53,961 nt of DNA from Acidobacteriaceae bacterium (GTDB lineage Bacteria; Acidobacteriota; Terriglobia; Terriglobales; Acidobacteriaceae), in contig JANXZS010000061.1 of the NCBI GenBank assembly GCA_025355385.1, positions 1-53,961 on the forward strand, written 5' to 3'. Made by a program: the position numbers and the translations under genes. The notes beneath the pieces were generated by a model that worked only from the letters and a program-made list of their open reading frames with translations, had not been told where the DNA came from and searched no databases. Of this stretch, positions 1-9,488 are shown piece by piece (within the stretch, counting starts at the first letter, position 1; each line of letters opens with the position of its first letter).

Positions 1-375
1 ATCGGCATCGAGCGCATTCTTACCGCGGCGGTGGAGCAGTTCCACGACGACCACGGCTTCTGGCTGCCGCCCTCCATCGCGCCCTTTGACGTAGTGGTAA
101 CGGTGACGAATACTACCGATACCAAGCTGCTCGAGGCAGGCGAGAGCATCGCCGCGGAACTGGAAGCAGCAGGGCTGGATGTGCTTCTGGACGATCGCGA
201 CGAGCGCGCAGGAGTGAAATTCAAGGACGCGGATCTGGTGGGGATTCCTTATCGCGTCAATGTCGGCAAAAAGGTGATCGACGGCAAGGTTGAGATCGTA
301 ACTCGTGCCACCTCCACAAGTCAGGATGTAAACTTTGGCTCTGTTGTCAACACCATGCGGGCGCTGGTCGGATAG
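1..375 (+). CDS. proS: Prolyl-tRNA synthetase, C-terminal part (5' end outside window)
   Basis: Charges tRNA-Pro with proline in the cytoplasm. The reading frame is open from the first base, so only the last 124 residues are present. It begins in the end of the class II catalytic core (I-G-I-E-R-I-L, then a V-E-Q-F-H-D-D stretch) and continues into the anticodon-binding domain. The signature [19 protein letters not shown], followed by G-I-P-Y-R and V-G-K-K, is diagnostic of bacterial ProRS. It ends in TAG. The next gene starts 114 bases later on the same strand. Only the start and catalytic domain are missing, because of the window edge. Confidence 0.95.
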   Translation: MGIERILTAAVEQFHDDHGFWLPPSIAPFDVVVTVTNTTDTKLLEAGESIAAELEAAGLDVLLDDRDERAGVKFKDADLVGIPYRVNVGKKVIDGKVEIVTRATSTSQDVNFGSVVNTMRALVG

Positions 376-489
376 GCGCCGTAGCATGGCATAAGCAGTA
401 CCAGGGTCGCTACCCGTCTATTGGCAGATAGTCTCTAATGGTTCGTCGGAAGCGTCTGATCAGCGGCGGAAACATGTGGAATCGGGAAC

Positions 490-3132
490 GTGGAAGGTAT
501 ACGGTTGCCAGTCAAAATCAAACTCGGTCGTCCGGGGACCTCGGTACGTAGCTTCTTCTCGAGCAAGCCTGCCAAGCAGGCTGTAAAAATCTTGCTTGGG
601 GGCGTGACTACTGTCTTGCTTGTGCTGATCGGTATCGCGTCCTTTTACTATTACCGCTATGAGCAGATCGTGGACAAACGCCTCACCCAGCCCTTGTTTG
701 CGAGCACGGCAAAGATCTATGCGGCGCCGCGCGAGGTCCGTGTAGGACAGAAGCTAACCGTGAACGCATTGGCGCAGGAACTTCGCCAGGCCGGCTATGG
801 CAGATCCGGCGATAGCCGGGCTTCGCAGATGGGCAACTACGAGGATCGGCCGGGCAGCGTCTACATCCACCCGGGACCTCAGTCGTACCACACGCAGGAC
901 GGCGCGACCATCGGTATAGCCAGCGGACTTGTCACTCAGATTAGCGGAGATCAGGGGCAGGCACTGGCGGCGTATGAGTTGGAGCCGCTACTGATCACCG
1001 GACTGTCAGAGGACGCCAACCGCACAAAGCGGCGCTTGATCAACTACGACGAAATTCCGCCCAACCTGGTGCAGGCCGTACTCTCCATCGAAGACCGCCG
1101 CTTCTTTGAGCACGGCGGCGTGAATTACTACCGCCTGATGATGGCGATGTTCAAAGACGTCCGCTCCGGACAGAAGGCGCAGGGTGGATCGACGCTCACG
1201 ATGCAGCTCGCGCGCGGCATCTTCCTCTCCCCCGAGAAGCGCCTGAAGCGAAAGCTCATTGAGATAGCTATCACCTTTCAGTTGGAGCATCGCTACAACA
1301 AGCGGAAGATTTTCGAAATGTACGCCAACCAGATCAACCTGGGTCAGCGGGGCAGCTTCTCTATCAACGGCTTTGGTGAAGCAGCTAAATCGTATTTCGG
1401 CAAGGATGTACAGCAGCTTGATCTTCCCCAATCCGCGCTGCTCGCCGGCATGATCCAGCGACCGAATTACTTTTCTCCTTATAAGCACCCTGAGCGCGCG
1501 CTCGATCGGCGCAACCTGGTGCTTGACTCGATGGTGGAGACGGGTGCCATTACCCGACCGCAGGCAGATATTGCCAAAGCGTCTCCACTGAAGCTGGCCG
1601 CCATGAGCGTCGATGCCAGTGAGGCCCCCTACTTTGTGGATCTCGTCCGCGATCAGTTAAACCAGAAGATTGGCGAACGCGACTTCAATCGCGAAGGCCT
1701 ACGAATCTACACCTCTCTCGATCCCGATCTGCAGCGTGCAGCGTCGGACGCAATGGAGATTGGTATGAGGAATGTTGACCAGCTGGTGCTAAAGGCGCAC
1801 TCACACAAAGCTAAGGACGGGACGATCACGACCGCCTCGAACATCACCTATCCCCAGGTGGCGCTGATCGCGCTCAATCCCCATACCGGGCAGGTGCTGG
1901 CACTGGTGGGCGGCAGGAACTACGGTATCAGCCAGTTCGATCACGCCGTGGCAAAGCGCCCTACTGGTTCTATCTTCAAGCCTTTTGTCTACGCCGCTGC
2001 CTTCAACTCCAGCCTTTCCGGGGCTCAGCTGGCGGGACAGGAAGCTGTTTTCTCGCCAGTCACCATGTTGAGCGACGCGCAGACCACCTACAACGTTGGC
2101 AATCAGGAATACACGCCACGCAACTTCCACAATGAGTACCATGATCAGGTAACAGCGCGGTATGCGCTGCAATATTCGTTGAACAACGCGACCATTTCAC
2201 TGGCGCAGATGGTGGGCTTCAACAACGTGGCTTCGCTGGCACGGGACGCAGGCATCAAGTCAGCCCGCGCCACTCCGGCGGTTGCGCTTGGCGCCTATGA
2301 TGCGACCCCTCTTGACATGGCGGGCGCTTATACCGTTTTTGCCAACAATGGAGTCAAGATCGATCCGTGGATGCTGGCTTCAGTTCGTTCGGTCTCTGGC
2401 GATGTGATCGAGGATTATTCGCCAGACTCCAAGCCGATACTCGACCCCCGCGTCGCTTACCTCACCACTAGCCTGATGCAGAACGTAATTAACGCCGGGA
2501 CCGGATATGAAGTACGGCGGCGGGGCTTTAATGCCCCCGCGGCCGGTAAGACCGGAACCTCGCATGACGCATGGTTTGCGGGCTTTACCAGCAACCTGAT
2601 CTGCATTGTGTGGGTGGGCAACGACGACTACACCGACGTGAAACTAACCGGCACTGTTGCCGCGGCTCCTATCTGGGCGGAATTCATGAAGCGCGCGGTA
2701 CAGTTGCCACAGTACTCCGACACGCATGACTTCGCGGTTCCCGCCGGTATTATCCAGGTGCGGATCGACAAGGGAACCAACCTTCTTGCGAACGATACTT
2801 GCCCGGATAGCTTTAACGCCTCGTTCCTGGAAGGTACGGCTCCGACAGACACTTGCGATCATTCCAACGGCGATCAGCGCAACCTTTTTCAAAAGCTATT
2901 CGGCTTGGGCGATAAGCCCGCTTCCCCGACTACCATCAACGGTCAGCCTTTGGTAGTCCCGCCGGCACAGGCAAACGCGCCCGGCACAGCGGAGCCGGAG
3001 AAGAATGGTGCGGACATGAACGCCGACGGCACAAAGAAAAAGAAAGGCTTCTTCGGAAGAGTCTTTGGTGGCTTCAAGAGCAGCGACGACAAGAAGGCCC
3101 CTCAACCACAGGCAACTCCCCCTTCCCAGTAG
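490..3132 (+). CDS. Class A penicillin-binding protein (PBP1B-like glycosyltransferase/transpeptidase)
   Basis: Bifunctional peptidoglycan synthase of 880 residues, anchored in the inner membrane and acting in the periplasm. A single membrane segment lies at about 31-55. It is followed by a UB2H-like region (R-V-G-Q-K-L-T-V, about 84-150), which points to the PBP1B branch. The GT51 glycosyltransferase motif E-D-R-R-F-F-E-H begins at the catalytic Glu201 and is followed by Q-G-G-S-T-L-T-M-Q. The transpeptidase has all three motifs: S494-I-F-K497, S563-L-N565 and K687-T-G-T690. The C-terminal tail (about 800-880) is rich in Pro, Ala and Lys and is probably disordered. The GTG at 490 is the chosen start. 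The gene is convergent with nei. Confidence 0.95.
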   Translation: MEGIRLPVKIKLGRPGTSVRSFFSSKPAKQAVKILLGGVTTVLLVLIGIASFYYYRYEQIVDKRLTQPLFASTAKIYAAPREVRVGQKLTVNALAQELRQAGYGRSGDSRASQMGNYEDRPGSVYIHPGPQSYHTQDGATIGIASGLVTQISGDQGQALAAYELEPLLITGLSEDANRTKRRLINYDEIPPNLVQAVLSIEDRRFFEHGGVNYYRLMMAMFKDVRSGQKAQGGSTLTMQLARGIFLSPEKRLKRKLIEIAITFQLEHRYNKRKIFEMYANQINLGQRGSFSINGFGEAAKSYFGKDVQQLDLPQSALLAGMIQRPNYFSPYKHPERALDRRNLVLDSMVETGAITRPQADIAKASPLKLAAMSVDASEAPYFVDLVRDQLNQKIGERDFNREGLRIYTSLDPDLQRAASDAMEIGMRNVDQLVLKAHSHKAKDGTITTASNITYPQVALIALNPHTGQVLALVGGRNYGISQFDHAVAKRPTGSIFKPFVYAAAFNSSLSGAQLAGQEAVFSPVTMLSDAQTTYNVGNQEYTPRNFHNEYHDQVTARYALQYSLNNATISLAQMVGFNNVASLARDAGIKSARATPAVALGAYDATPLDMAGAYTVFANNGVKIDPWMLASVRSVSGDVIEDYSPDSKPILDPRVAYLTTSLMQNVINAGTGYEVRRRGFNAPAAGKTGTSHDAWFAGFTSNLICIVWVGNDDYTDVKLTGTVAAAPIWAEFMKRAVQLPQYSDTHDFAVPAGIIQVRIDKGTNLLANDTCPDSFNASFLEGTAPTDTCDHSNGDQRNLFQKLFGLGDKPASPTTINGQPLVVPPAQANAPGTAEPEKNGADMNADGTKKKKGFFGRVFGGFKSSDDKKAPQPQATPPSQ

Positions 3133-3237
3133 GGCGGCTGGAAGGCTTTCTGCAAGAGGGATTCAATAGAGTCGATTGAGGGGAGCTTCCCAATGAGGGG
3201 AGCCCTCTTCGCTTCACGAAACCAAAACGCAGTGATT

Positions 3238-4131
3238 TTAGCAGCCGATCTTGCGGCGACGTATCGAATTGGACCAGCCTTCCAATACTCGATCGGCGTC
3301 AGCCATTGGCTGGCAGATGGGACACCAGTAAGTCGAGCGCGCACCGCTTCCCTGCTTTCGCATCAAAATCGCTGAGCCGCACCGACGGCAAGGCCGCCCC
3401 TGTCTGCCATATACAAAAAGCCGCGCACCCGGGTTGGAGGCTCCCGTAGTGCGGCGCCCTCCGGAATATGTAACGATGCCGTCCCCGGCACCATCGGATA
3501 CGTTTGCGCGCATTAACCTGCGCGAGCTTTCGAGCAGGCAGTCCACTTCGTCGTTGCTCAAGCTGGTGACGTGACGAAATGGATGAATCTGGCAGGCAAA
3601 ACATATCTCCGACTTGAATACATTGCCAATACCGGCGATGACCTGCTGATTGAGTAGGACGTTGGCAATCTCTTCTTCAGCCTGCGCTCGTATGCGAAGA
3701 ATCGCCTCGTCGGTGGCGAATGCTGTGCCGAGCAGATCCGGACCAAGCTTTGGAATGGTCGTCTGTCTCTCGAGCGAGCGTTCGCTGTGAAAGCGCGCGA
3801 CCGGTACGTCGAATGCAACAGCCTCGTACTCAGCAGTGGATAGGACGATGCGCATGTGGCTCCGCGTTCGTCTCCACCGTTCGCCGCGACGATAAAGATG
3901 CCAGCTTCCGCTCATGAGCATGTGTGTGATCAGTATCAAATCCCCCGAGAAATAAATGAGCAGCCATTTGCCACGGGATTCAACCCGCTCCACCATTCGC
4001 CCCACTAGCGGCGTATTGTCGTTCACGCTGGCCAGTGGTGCGTATGCGGTGTCGAACGCAACCAATGTGTGGCCCTTCAACGCGCGGTCGAGGGTGCGGG
4101 CGGAACGAAAGATTGTATCTCCCTCAGGCAT
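3238..4131 (-). CDS. nei: Endonuclease VIII-type DNA glycosylase/AP lyase
   Basis: Base-excision repair enzyme (297 residues) that removes oxidised pyrimidines and cuts the resulting abasic site. The N terminus M-P-E-G-D-T is the Nei form: after Met removal, Pro2 is the Schiff-base nucleophile and Glu3 the acid. Lys55 in G-K-W lies at the conserved beta-hairpin lysine. The family helix-two-turns-helix is seen around L-L-N-Q-Q-V-I-A-G-I-G-N. The C-terminal zinc finger is complete, with C248-x2-C251 and C270-x2-C273. It starts two bases after the lhr stop, so the two genes are almost certainly cotranscribed. The same lhr-nei linkage is known in mycobacteria. Confidence 0.93.
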   Translation of the reverse strand: MPEGDTIFRSARTLDRALKGHTLVAFDTAYAPLASVNDNTPLVGRMVERVESRGKWLLIYFSGDLILITHMLMSGSWHLYRRGERWRRTRSHMRIVLSTAEYEAVAFDVPVARFHSERSLERQTTIPKLGPDLLGTAFATDEAILRIRAQAEEEIANVLLNQQVIAGIGNVFKSEICFACQIHPFRHVTSLSNDEVDCLLESSRRLMRANVSDGAGDGIVTYSGGRRTTGASNPGARLFVYGRQGRPCRRCGSAILMRKQGSGARSTYWCPICQPMADADRVLEGWSNSIRRRKIGC

Positions 4132-4133
4132 GG

Positions 4134-7100
4134 TTATTGCACCTCCGGGGCGACCGCAAGTTCCGCGTGCGATGGAATCAGCAGGCGTCGCAGGTTGAAG
4201 CCCAGTGGTGCAGCTTGAAATCCGGCATCGAGCAGGAGTTTCGACATCCAGTGCAGATGGGCAGGTTGGCCGTTAATCGTCGTCACAAGCATGCCGCCAC
4301 GCCGGTCGGCATCGTGACGCCGCATCTCTTCCTGGGCCGTTTTTGCCAGAGCGTGCGTCAGGTCGCGCGCCGCATTGGTGCGCTCCGGTTCCTCCGCGGG
4401 AACAAATATTTGCAGATTGGGGTTGTTGCGACGCATATAAGCAACGAGGTCCCCGTTGCGTAGCAGGACGCTCGCGCCCACACTCCGGGTCAGTGATCGC
4501 GAGGACTGCTCATCGCTCTCGTTGAGTGGTCCCGCCGCGGGCCAGCGCAGCACTGAGCCATACGGATTTGCCGGGTCGGTCGCCGCCATCACGATCATCT
4601 CCGGCCTTTCTGGTTGTACGGAGTTCCTCAGCGAGCGCAGTAAATCGACGGCCGCGGGCAGCGCAAACTGTGTCGCGCCCAGGCCAGCAACGAAGTAGCC
4701 GCGACGAATCCGGCCACTCTCCTCGAGCGCTTTCAGTACGTCGTACACTGCGGAAAAACCGCCGGGCAGATTCTCCGCGGCTACTGACTCGCGCGTCAGC
4801 ACGCCATAGCGATTGAGTAATTGCAATGCAATCGCGTGACTCCATTCCGTTTGCAATGCACTGGATGTTGCTGCGTTTATTTCCGGCAGCGGGAGTATCG
4901 CCCAGCGTCCTTGCGCGCTCGGCGGAGTAGTGCGGCGGGAGCGATAGGAAGGCAAATTATGCTGGCGCTTCGCCGGGCGCGATGCTACTGGTTTCGCCAC
5001 ATAGGCACGCAGCGCGTGGAATGTATCGTTGGTCACCATGCTGCGCCACACCAGGCTCCAGAGAGCGTCCAGAGTTTCGCCGGGATAGCCTCCACCTACC
5101 GCATCGTGCAGTTGCGAGAAGAATGCGGCGCCGCCCCGACGGAGTTCTTCTAGAATTGCCAACTCCCGCGCGGAGAGCGGGCTACTGTTGCTGACATCGC
5201 TCGAACTGCGAGGGGGGATCAACGACCTGAGCTTATCCGCCAGGTAGAGAGACACGCGACCATCATGCTCGCCAAGAGCGTCGAAGCCGCACCACACCAC
5301 TTCGCCCGCGGCAATTAGCGTGTCCAGATCGGCCGCAGAATAGTTGACCAGTCGCGAAGGAAGAATCGTGGTCTCGATCAGCGAGGCGGGTAGCGGTGCA
5401 CCTTGCAGGTTTTCAATCGTATCGAGCAAAGCATCCATTCCTCGTCGCGGCTGCAGCACGCCCTGCCAATGGGTGAATAAACGTGCGAGCATCTGCTGCT
5501 CCACCGGCTCGACTTCCTTGCGCAGGCGCGCCAGTGATTTCCGCCGGATGGAGCGCAATACTTCCGCGTCGCACCACTCGCGATGGACACCACCCGGACG
5601 AAAACCTCCCTCGACAATCCGCCCATCCACGATAAGGACGCGTAGTGCGTGCTCCACTTGCGGTGCGTCGAGGCCAAACCTTGCACTGACCTCTGCCAGG
5701 GTGAATGGGCCGTGGGTGCGCGCATACCGCCGAACCAATTCAACCACCGGTGCGCCCACCGGGGCGAGTAGCGCGGTGGGCACTCCGGGCGGCAGCGGGA
5801 CCCCGAGGGCATCGCGATAACGAGCACCATCTTCAACTGCGATCCATCGCTTCTCGCCCGCTATCTTGACTTCAAGCAAACGTCGAGCGCGCTGCAGGCG
5901 ATCTAGATGCTTCAGCAGTTCGTCGCTCACACAACGACGTGCCAGTTCGTTTCTGGTCAGGTCGCCGAGGCGTAACAACAAGTCATGCATTCCATCGGCG
6001 GAACGGGCACGCATCGTCTCCGTCAAAGATTGCAACTGCTCCTCGACTTCTGCGATAGCATCGGCATCCAGCAGTTCGCGCAAGTCCGCATCGCCCAGCA
6101 ACTCGCGAAGCTGATCCTGATCAATTGAGAGTGCCTGTGCACGACGCTCGGCAAGGGGTGCATCGCCATCGTAGATATAGTTCGCCACGTAACTGAAGAG
6201 CAGCGACGATGCAAATGGCGACGGTGTACGCGAATCCGCAACGTGAACTCGGATGTTGCGGGCCGAGATGGAACGCAGTGTTTCGAGGAAGGCCGGCATG
6301 TCAAAGACGTCGCGCATGCATTCGCGGTACGTCTCCAGAAGCATGGGGAACGATGGATAGCGGGACGCTACCGCTAATAGATCATAAGCACGCTTGCGTT
6401 GCTGCCATAGTGGAGCACGGCCCTGGGCGCGACGGCGCGGGAGTAGTAGAGCACGTGCGGCGCTCTCACGAAATTTAGCAGCGAATAACGCAGTCGATCC
6501 GAGCTGACGCAGCACCAGGTCGGTTGCTTCCGCAGGGTCTAGCAAAAACTGTTCGGTATCGGGCGCGATGTCGCTGTCGGGGAATCGCAGAACCAGTCCG
6601 TCATCGCCCCATAGCGCTTCTACATCGGGCCCTCCCGCCGCGCGAATCTTCCCCGTGACCGCCATCGCCCAGGGCGCGTGGATACGGCTTCCGAAGGGAG
6701 TCAGGATGCAGATACGCCAGTCTCCCAGTTCATCGCGGCAACGCTCAATCACGATCGTGCGGTCATCTGGAACAGCCGTGGTTGCAATTTCCTGGTCCGC
6801 CAGAAAGCGCATCAGATTTTCCGCTGCTGCCGGGTCAAGATCGTGCTCCCGCGTCAGCCTGCTGAGCGCAGCATTGCGCGGCATGGCGCGGAGTTCGCGA
6901 ACTAGCTCTCCGATGCGACGGCCGAACTCTAGCGGTCGACCTGCAGAATCGCCGTGCCAGAAGGGCATCTTTCCGGGCTCTCCCGGAGCAGGGGAAACCA
7001 GAACACGGTCGTGCGTGATTTCATTGATGCGCCAGGTAGAAGCGCCAAGGATGAAGGTGTCCCCTGTACGGCTCTCAAAGACCATCTCCTCATCCAATTC

Positions 7101-8864
7101 GCCTACCCGGATTGGTTTGGTTTCAGATCCGGAGAGAAAGACGCCGTACAAACCCCGATCAGGTATCGTTCCGCCATTCAGAATAGCCAGGCTCTTAGAC
7201 CCTTCGCGCGGCGTAATGACATTGCGATTGCGATCCCACGTAATGCGGGGCCGCAACTCGGCAAATTCATCGGAAGGGTATCGGCCCGCCAGCAGATCCA
7301 GTACGCCTTCAAATGCCGAACGGCTTATAGACGCATAGGGGGCTGCGCTGCGAACGATTTGGTATAACTCGTCAAAGCTGATCTCCGCGTCAACCGGAGG
7401 CTCGCCTTTCCGCTTCGTCGCGAGAGTACGTACCGGCGGTTGCGCCGCAATCGCAACAACCTGCTGCGCCAGCACATCCAGTGGATTACGCAGAAAGCGC
7501 GTGGACTCTACCAGCCCCTCATGCATCGCGCGCGTAACTGCCGCACAAGCTACGAGGTCAGCACGGTATTTGGGGAAGATGATGCCTTCGCTGGCTACGC
7601 CGACATGGTGCCCAGCCCGGCCGATGCGTTGCATGCCGCTCGCGACCGAGGGCGGCGCTTCAATCTGCACCACGAGATCGACCGCGCCCATATCGATGCC
7701 CAGTTCCAGCGACGATGTAGCCACCAGCGCACGAATCTGGCCGGCCTTCAACAACTCCTCGATCTCCGAACGCTGCGACGCAGCCAGCGAGCCGTGATGA
7801 GCCCGCGCCAGCGTCTCGCCGGCAAGCTCATTCAACGCTCCCGCAAGGCGCTCAGCGATACGGCGGCTATTGACGAAGATGATCGTGGAAGTGCGCGCGC
7901 GAACAATTTCCAGCAGGCGAGGATGAATCGCACTCCAGATAGAGGTGCGCTTGGGACCTTGAGAGGCGGCCCCGCTCGGCAGTTCTTCCACCTGGCCCAG
8001 ACGCGCCATGTCCTCCACCGGAACTTCGATTCGCAGGTCCAGCTTCTTGGGCTCATCGGCATGCAGGATGGTTACGGGTCGATATGAGGGAAGAGACGGC
8101 GATTCAGCCTCGACGCTCATCTCCGAAGCGGTGTCTGTGAGGTCACTCACCTCCGCAATCTCTCGGTTGCCGGGCTCCGCACCCGCCAGAAAGTGGGCCA
8201 CTTCTTCGAGCGGTCGTTGGGTTGCCGAGAGGCCGATGCGTTGCAGCCTCTTGCCGCAGATCGCCTGCAGGCGTTCGAGCGAAAGTGCCAGATGAGCCCC
8301 TCGCTTGGTCGGAACCAGTGCGTGAATTTCGTCTAGGATCACGGTATCCACGCTGCGCAGGCTTGCCGAGGCGTCAGAGGTCAGGAGCAGATACAGCGAC
8401 TCCGGAGTGGTAATGAGTATCTCTGCCGGATGCCTGCGAAAGCGGTTGCGCTCCTTCTGTGGAGTGTCGCCCGTGCGCACACTGATCTCGGGCGTATGAA
8501 AGGTCACTCCGGCACGGCGAGCGATGTTGGCGATGCCCGCTAGCGGCGACCGCAGGTTGCGCTCTACATCCACGGCCAGGGCTTTGAGCGGACTGATATA
8601 AATCACGCGACAGCCTTCCGTGGGGGGCTCGATCGCGTGAAGCATCAATCGGTCAAGGCACCAGAGAAATGCAGTGAGAGTCTTACCCGTTCCGGTGGGC
8701 GCCAGAATTAGAGTACTTTCGCCCCGCGCAATCGCTGGCCAGCCCAGTCGCTGAGGCGCGGTCGGGCGCTCGAACACGGCGCGGAACCACTCTGCCGTAA
8801 CCGGATGAAAGAGATCGAGAGGGTCTGGTTCCGCAGCCTGCTTTGGGGGTACTCGCCTGATCAT
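4134..8864 (-). CDS. lhr: Large Lhr-type ATP-dependent DNA helicase
   Basis: Superfamily 2 3'-to-5' helicase of the Lhr family, linked to DNA repair, 1576 residues (E. coli Lhr is 1538). Motifs from this start: Walker A A55-P-T-G-T-G-K61-T, S-P-L-K-A-L-A, DEIH at 178-181, S213-A-T, and motif VI Q-R-I-G-R-A-G-H-H. The helicase core is followed by winged-helix and Lhr-specific domains and a long C-terminal extension ending near position 4134. The frame stays open upstream to 9215, but that part lies over cdd on the other strand and has no helicase homology. I therefore chose the ATG at 8864, which gives M-I-R-R-V-P-P. The gene is divergent from cdd and coupled to nei. Confidence 0.93.
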   Translation of the reverse strand: MIRRVPPKQAAEPDPLDLFHPVTAEWFRAVFERPTAPQRLGWPAIARGESTLILAPTGTGKTLTAFLWCLDRLMLHAIEPPTEGCRVIYISPLKALAVDVERNLRSPLAGIANIARRAGVTFHTPEISVRTGDTPQKERNRFRRHPAEILITTPESLYLLLTSDASASLRSVDTVILDEIHALVPTKRGAHLALSLERLQAICGKRLQRIGLSATQRPLEEVAHFLAGAEPGNREIAEVSDLTDTASEMSVEAESPSLPSYRPVTILHADEPKKLDLRIEVPVEDMARLGQVEELPSGAASQGPKRTSIWSAIHPRLLEIVRARTSTIIFVNSRRIAERLAGALNELAGETLARAHHGSLAASQRSEIEELLKAGQIRALVATSSLELGIDMGAVDLVVQIEAPPSVASGMQRIGRAGHHVGVASEGIIFPKYRADLVACAAVTRAMHEGLVESTRFLRNPLDVLAQQVVAIAAQPPVRTLATKRKGEPPVDAEISFDELYQIVRSAAPYASISRSAFEGVLDLLAGRYPSDEFAELRPRITWDRNRNVITPREGSKSLAILNGGTIPDRGLYGVFLSGSETKPIRVGELDEEMVFESRTGDTFILGASTWRINEITHDRVLVSPAPGEPGKMPFWHGDSAGRPLEFGRRIGELVRELRAMPRNAALSRLTREHDLDPAAAENLMRFLADQEIATTAVPDDRTIVIERCRDELGDWRICILTPFGSRIHAPWAMAVTGKIRAAGGPDVEALWGDDGLVLRFPDSDIAPDTEQFLLDPAEATDLVLRQLGSTALFAAKFRESAARALLLPRRRAQGRAPLWQQRKRAYDLLAVASRYPSFPMLLETYRECMRDVFDMPAFLETLRSISARNIRVHVADSRTPSPFASSLLFSYVANYIYDGDAPLAERRAQALSIDQDQLRELLGDADLRELLDADAIAEVEEQLQSLTETMRARSADGMHDLLLRLGDLTRNELARRCVSDELLKHLDRLQRARRLLEVKIAGEKRWIAVEDGARYRDALGVPLPPGVPTALLAPVGAPVVELVRRYARTHGPFTLAEVSARFGLDAPQVEHALRVLIVDGRIVEGGFRPGGVHREWCDAEVLRSIRRKSLARLRKEVEPVEQQMLARLFTHWQGVLQPRRGMDALLDTIENLQGAPLPASLIETTILPSRLVNYSAADLDTLIAAGEVVWCGFDALGEHDGRVSLYLADKLRSLIPPRSSSDVSNSSPLSARELAILEELRRGGAAFFSQLHDAVGGGYPGETLDALWSLVWRSMVTNDTFHALRAYVAKPVASRPAKRQHNLPSYRSRRTTPPSAQGRWAILPLPEINAATSSALQTEWSHAIALQLLNRYGVLTRESVAAENLPGGFSAVYDVLKALEESGRIRRGYFVAGLGATQFALPAAVDLLRSLRNSVQPERPEMIVMAATDPANPYGSVLRWPAAGPLNESDEQSSRSLTRSVGASVLLRNGDLVAYMRRNNPNLQIFVPAEEPERTNAARDLTHALAKTAQEEMRRHDADRRGGMLVTTINGQPAHLHWMSKLLLDAGFQAAPLGFNLRRLLIPSHAELAVAPEVQ

Positions 8865-8987
8865 GAACTGTCCATGAGCATATCTTGCTCTCGCTCGTAA
8901 GATGCAATCCACTTTTGATGCGCCGCAAACAGCGGGCGCAACCGCGTGCTTGCGCCACCGGAGGGCAAACGTTAGCCTCAGTGCACT

Positions 8988-9422
8988 ATGAAAACTGAGG
9001 ATCTCCCGCTGCAATCGGAACAGGTTGCGAAGCTGATTGACGCGGCGACATCTGCTGCCGCCAACGCCTATGCGCCCTATTCGGGCTTTCGCGTCGGAGC
9101 CGCCCTCCTGTTGATGGATGGCACGATCGTTACCGGCTCCAATGTGGAGAATGCGTCTTATGGACTGACGCTTTGCGCTGAACGGTCCGCGCTGGTTAGG
9201 GCAGTCAGCGAACATGGCCTACAAATGCGCATCCGCGCAATCGCCCTGGCAAACCTGAATACTGCTTCTTCCTCCCCGTGCGGCGCCTGCCTCCAGGTGC
9301 TGGCGGAGTTTATTGCACCCGGTGCCTGGATAGTTTTCCCCTATGCCGGAAGGCTCGAATCTAGACGATTTACCGAGCTATTTCCCTTCCCGTTCGATCT
9401 GAGGGAGAGCATGACCTCTTGA
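8988..9422 (+). CDS. cdd: Cytidine deaminase
   Basis: Cytoplasmic zinc enzyme (144 residues) that converts cytidine and deoxycytidine to uridine and deoxyuridine. The motif C63-A-E65-R carries a zinc ligand and the catalytic glutamate. P-C98-G-A-C101-x-Q carries the other two zinc cysteines. The substrate motif Y-A-P-Y-S-G-F-x-V-G-A-A (about 28-39) and the N-V-E-N-A-S-Y motif are intact. Length fits the homotetrameric class. It opens a same-strand run cdd-pdp-nupC-punA-udk, a pyrimidine and purine salvage set. No strong Shine-Dalgarno sequence is seen before the ATG. The divergent lhr start lies 123 bases upstream. Confidence 0.95.
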   Translation: MKTEDLPLQSEQVAKLIDAATSAAANAYAPYSGFRVGAALLLMDGTIVTGSNVENASYGLTLCAERSALVRAVSEHGLQMRIRAIALANLNTASSSPCGACLQVLAEFIAPGAWIVFPYAGRLESRRFTELFPFPFDLRESMTS

Positions 9423-9488
9423 GTCGAATTCAGAACCTGACGCGATCGTTTCGCCTGAGATAGTTCTTGGCACACGAATGGAATATGT

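Noticed and set aside
6568-7338. 256-residue open frame on the plus strand within lhr
   Set aside because: Low-complexity Ser/Arg-rich shadow of the conserved helicase gene on the other strand.
8865-9215. N-terminal extension of Lhr by 117 residues
   Set aside because: It overlaps the start of cdd on the other strand, lacks helicase homology, and ATG 8864 gives a normal Lhr N terminus.
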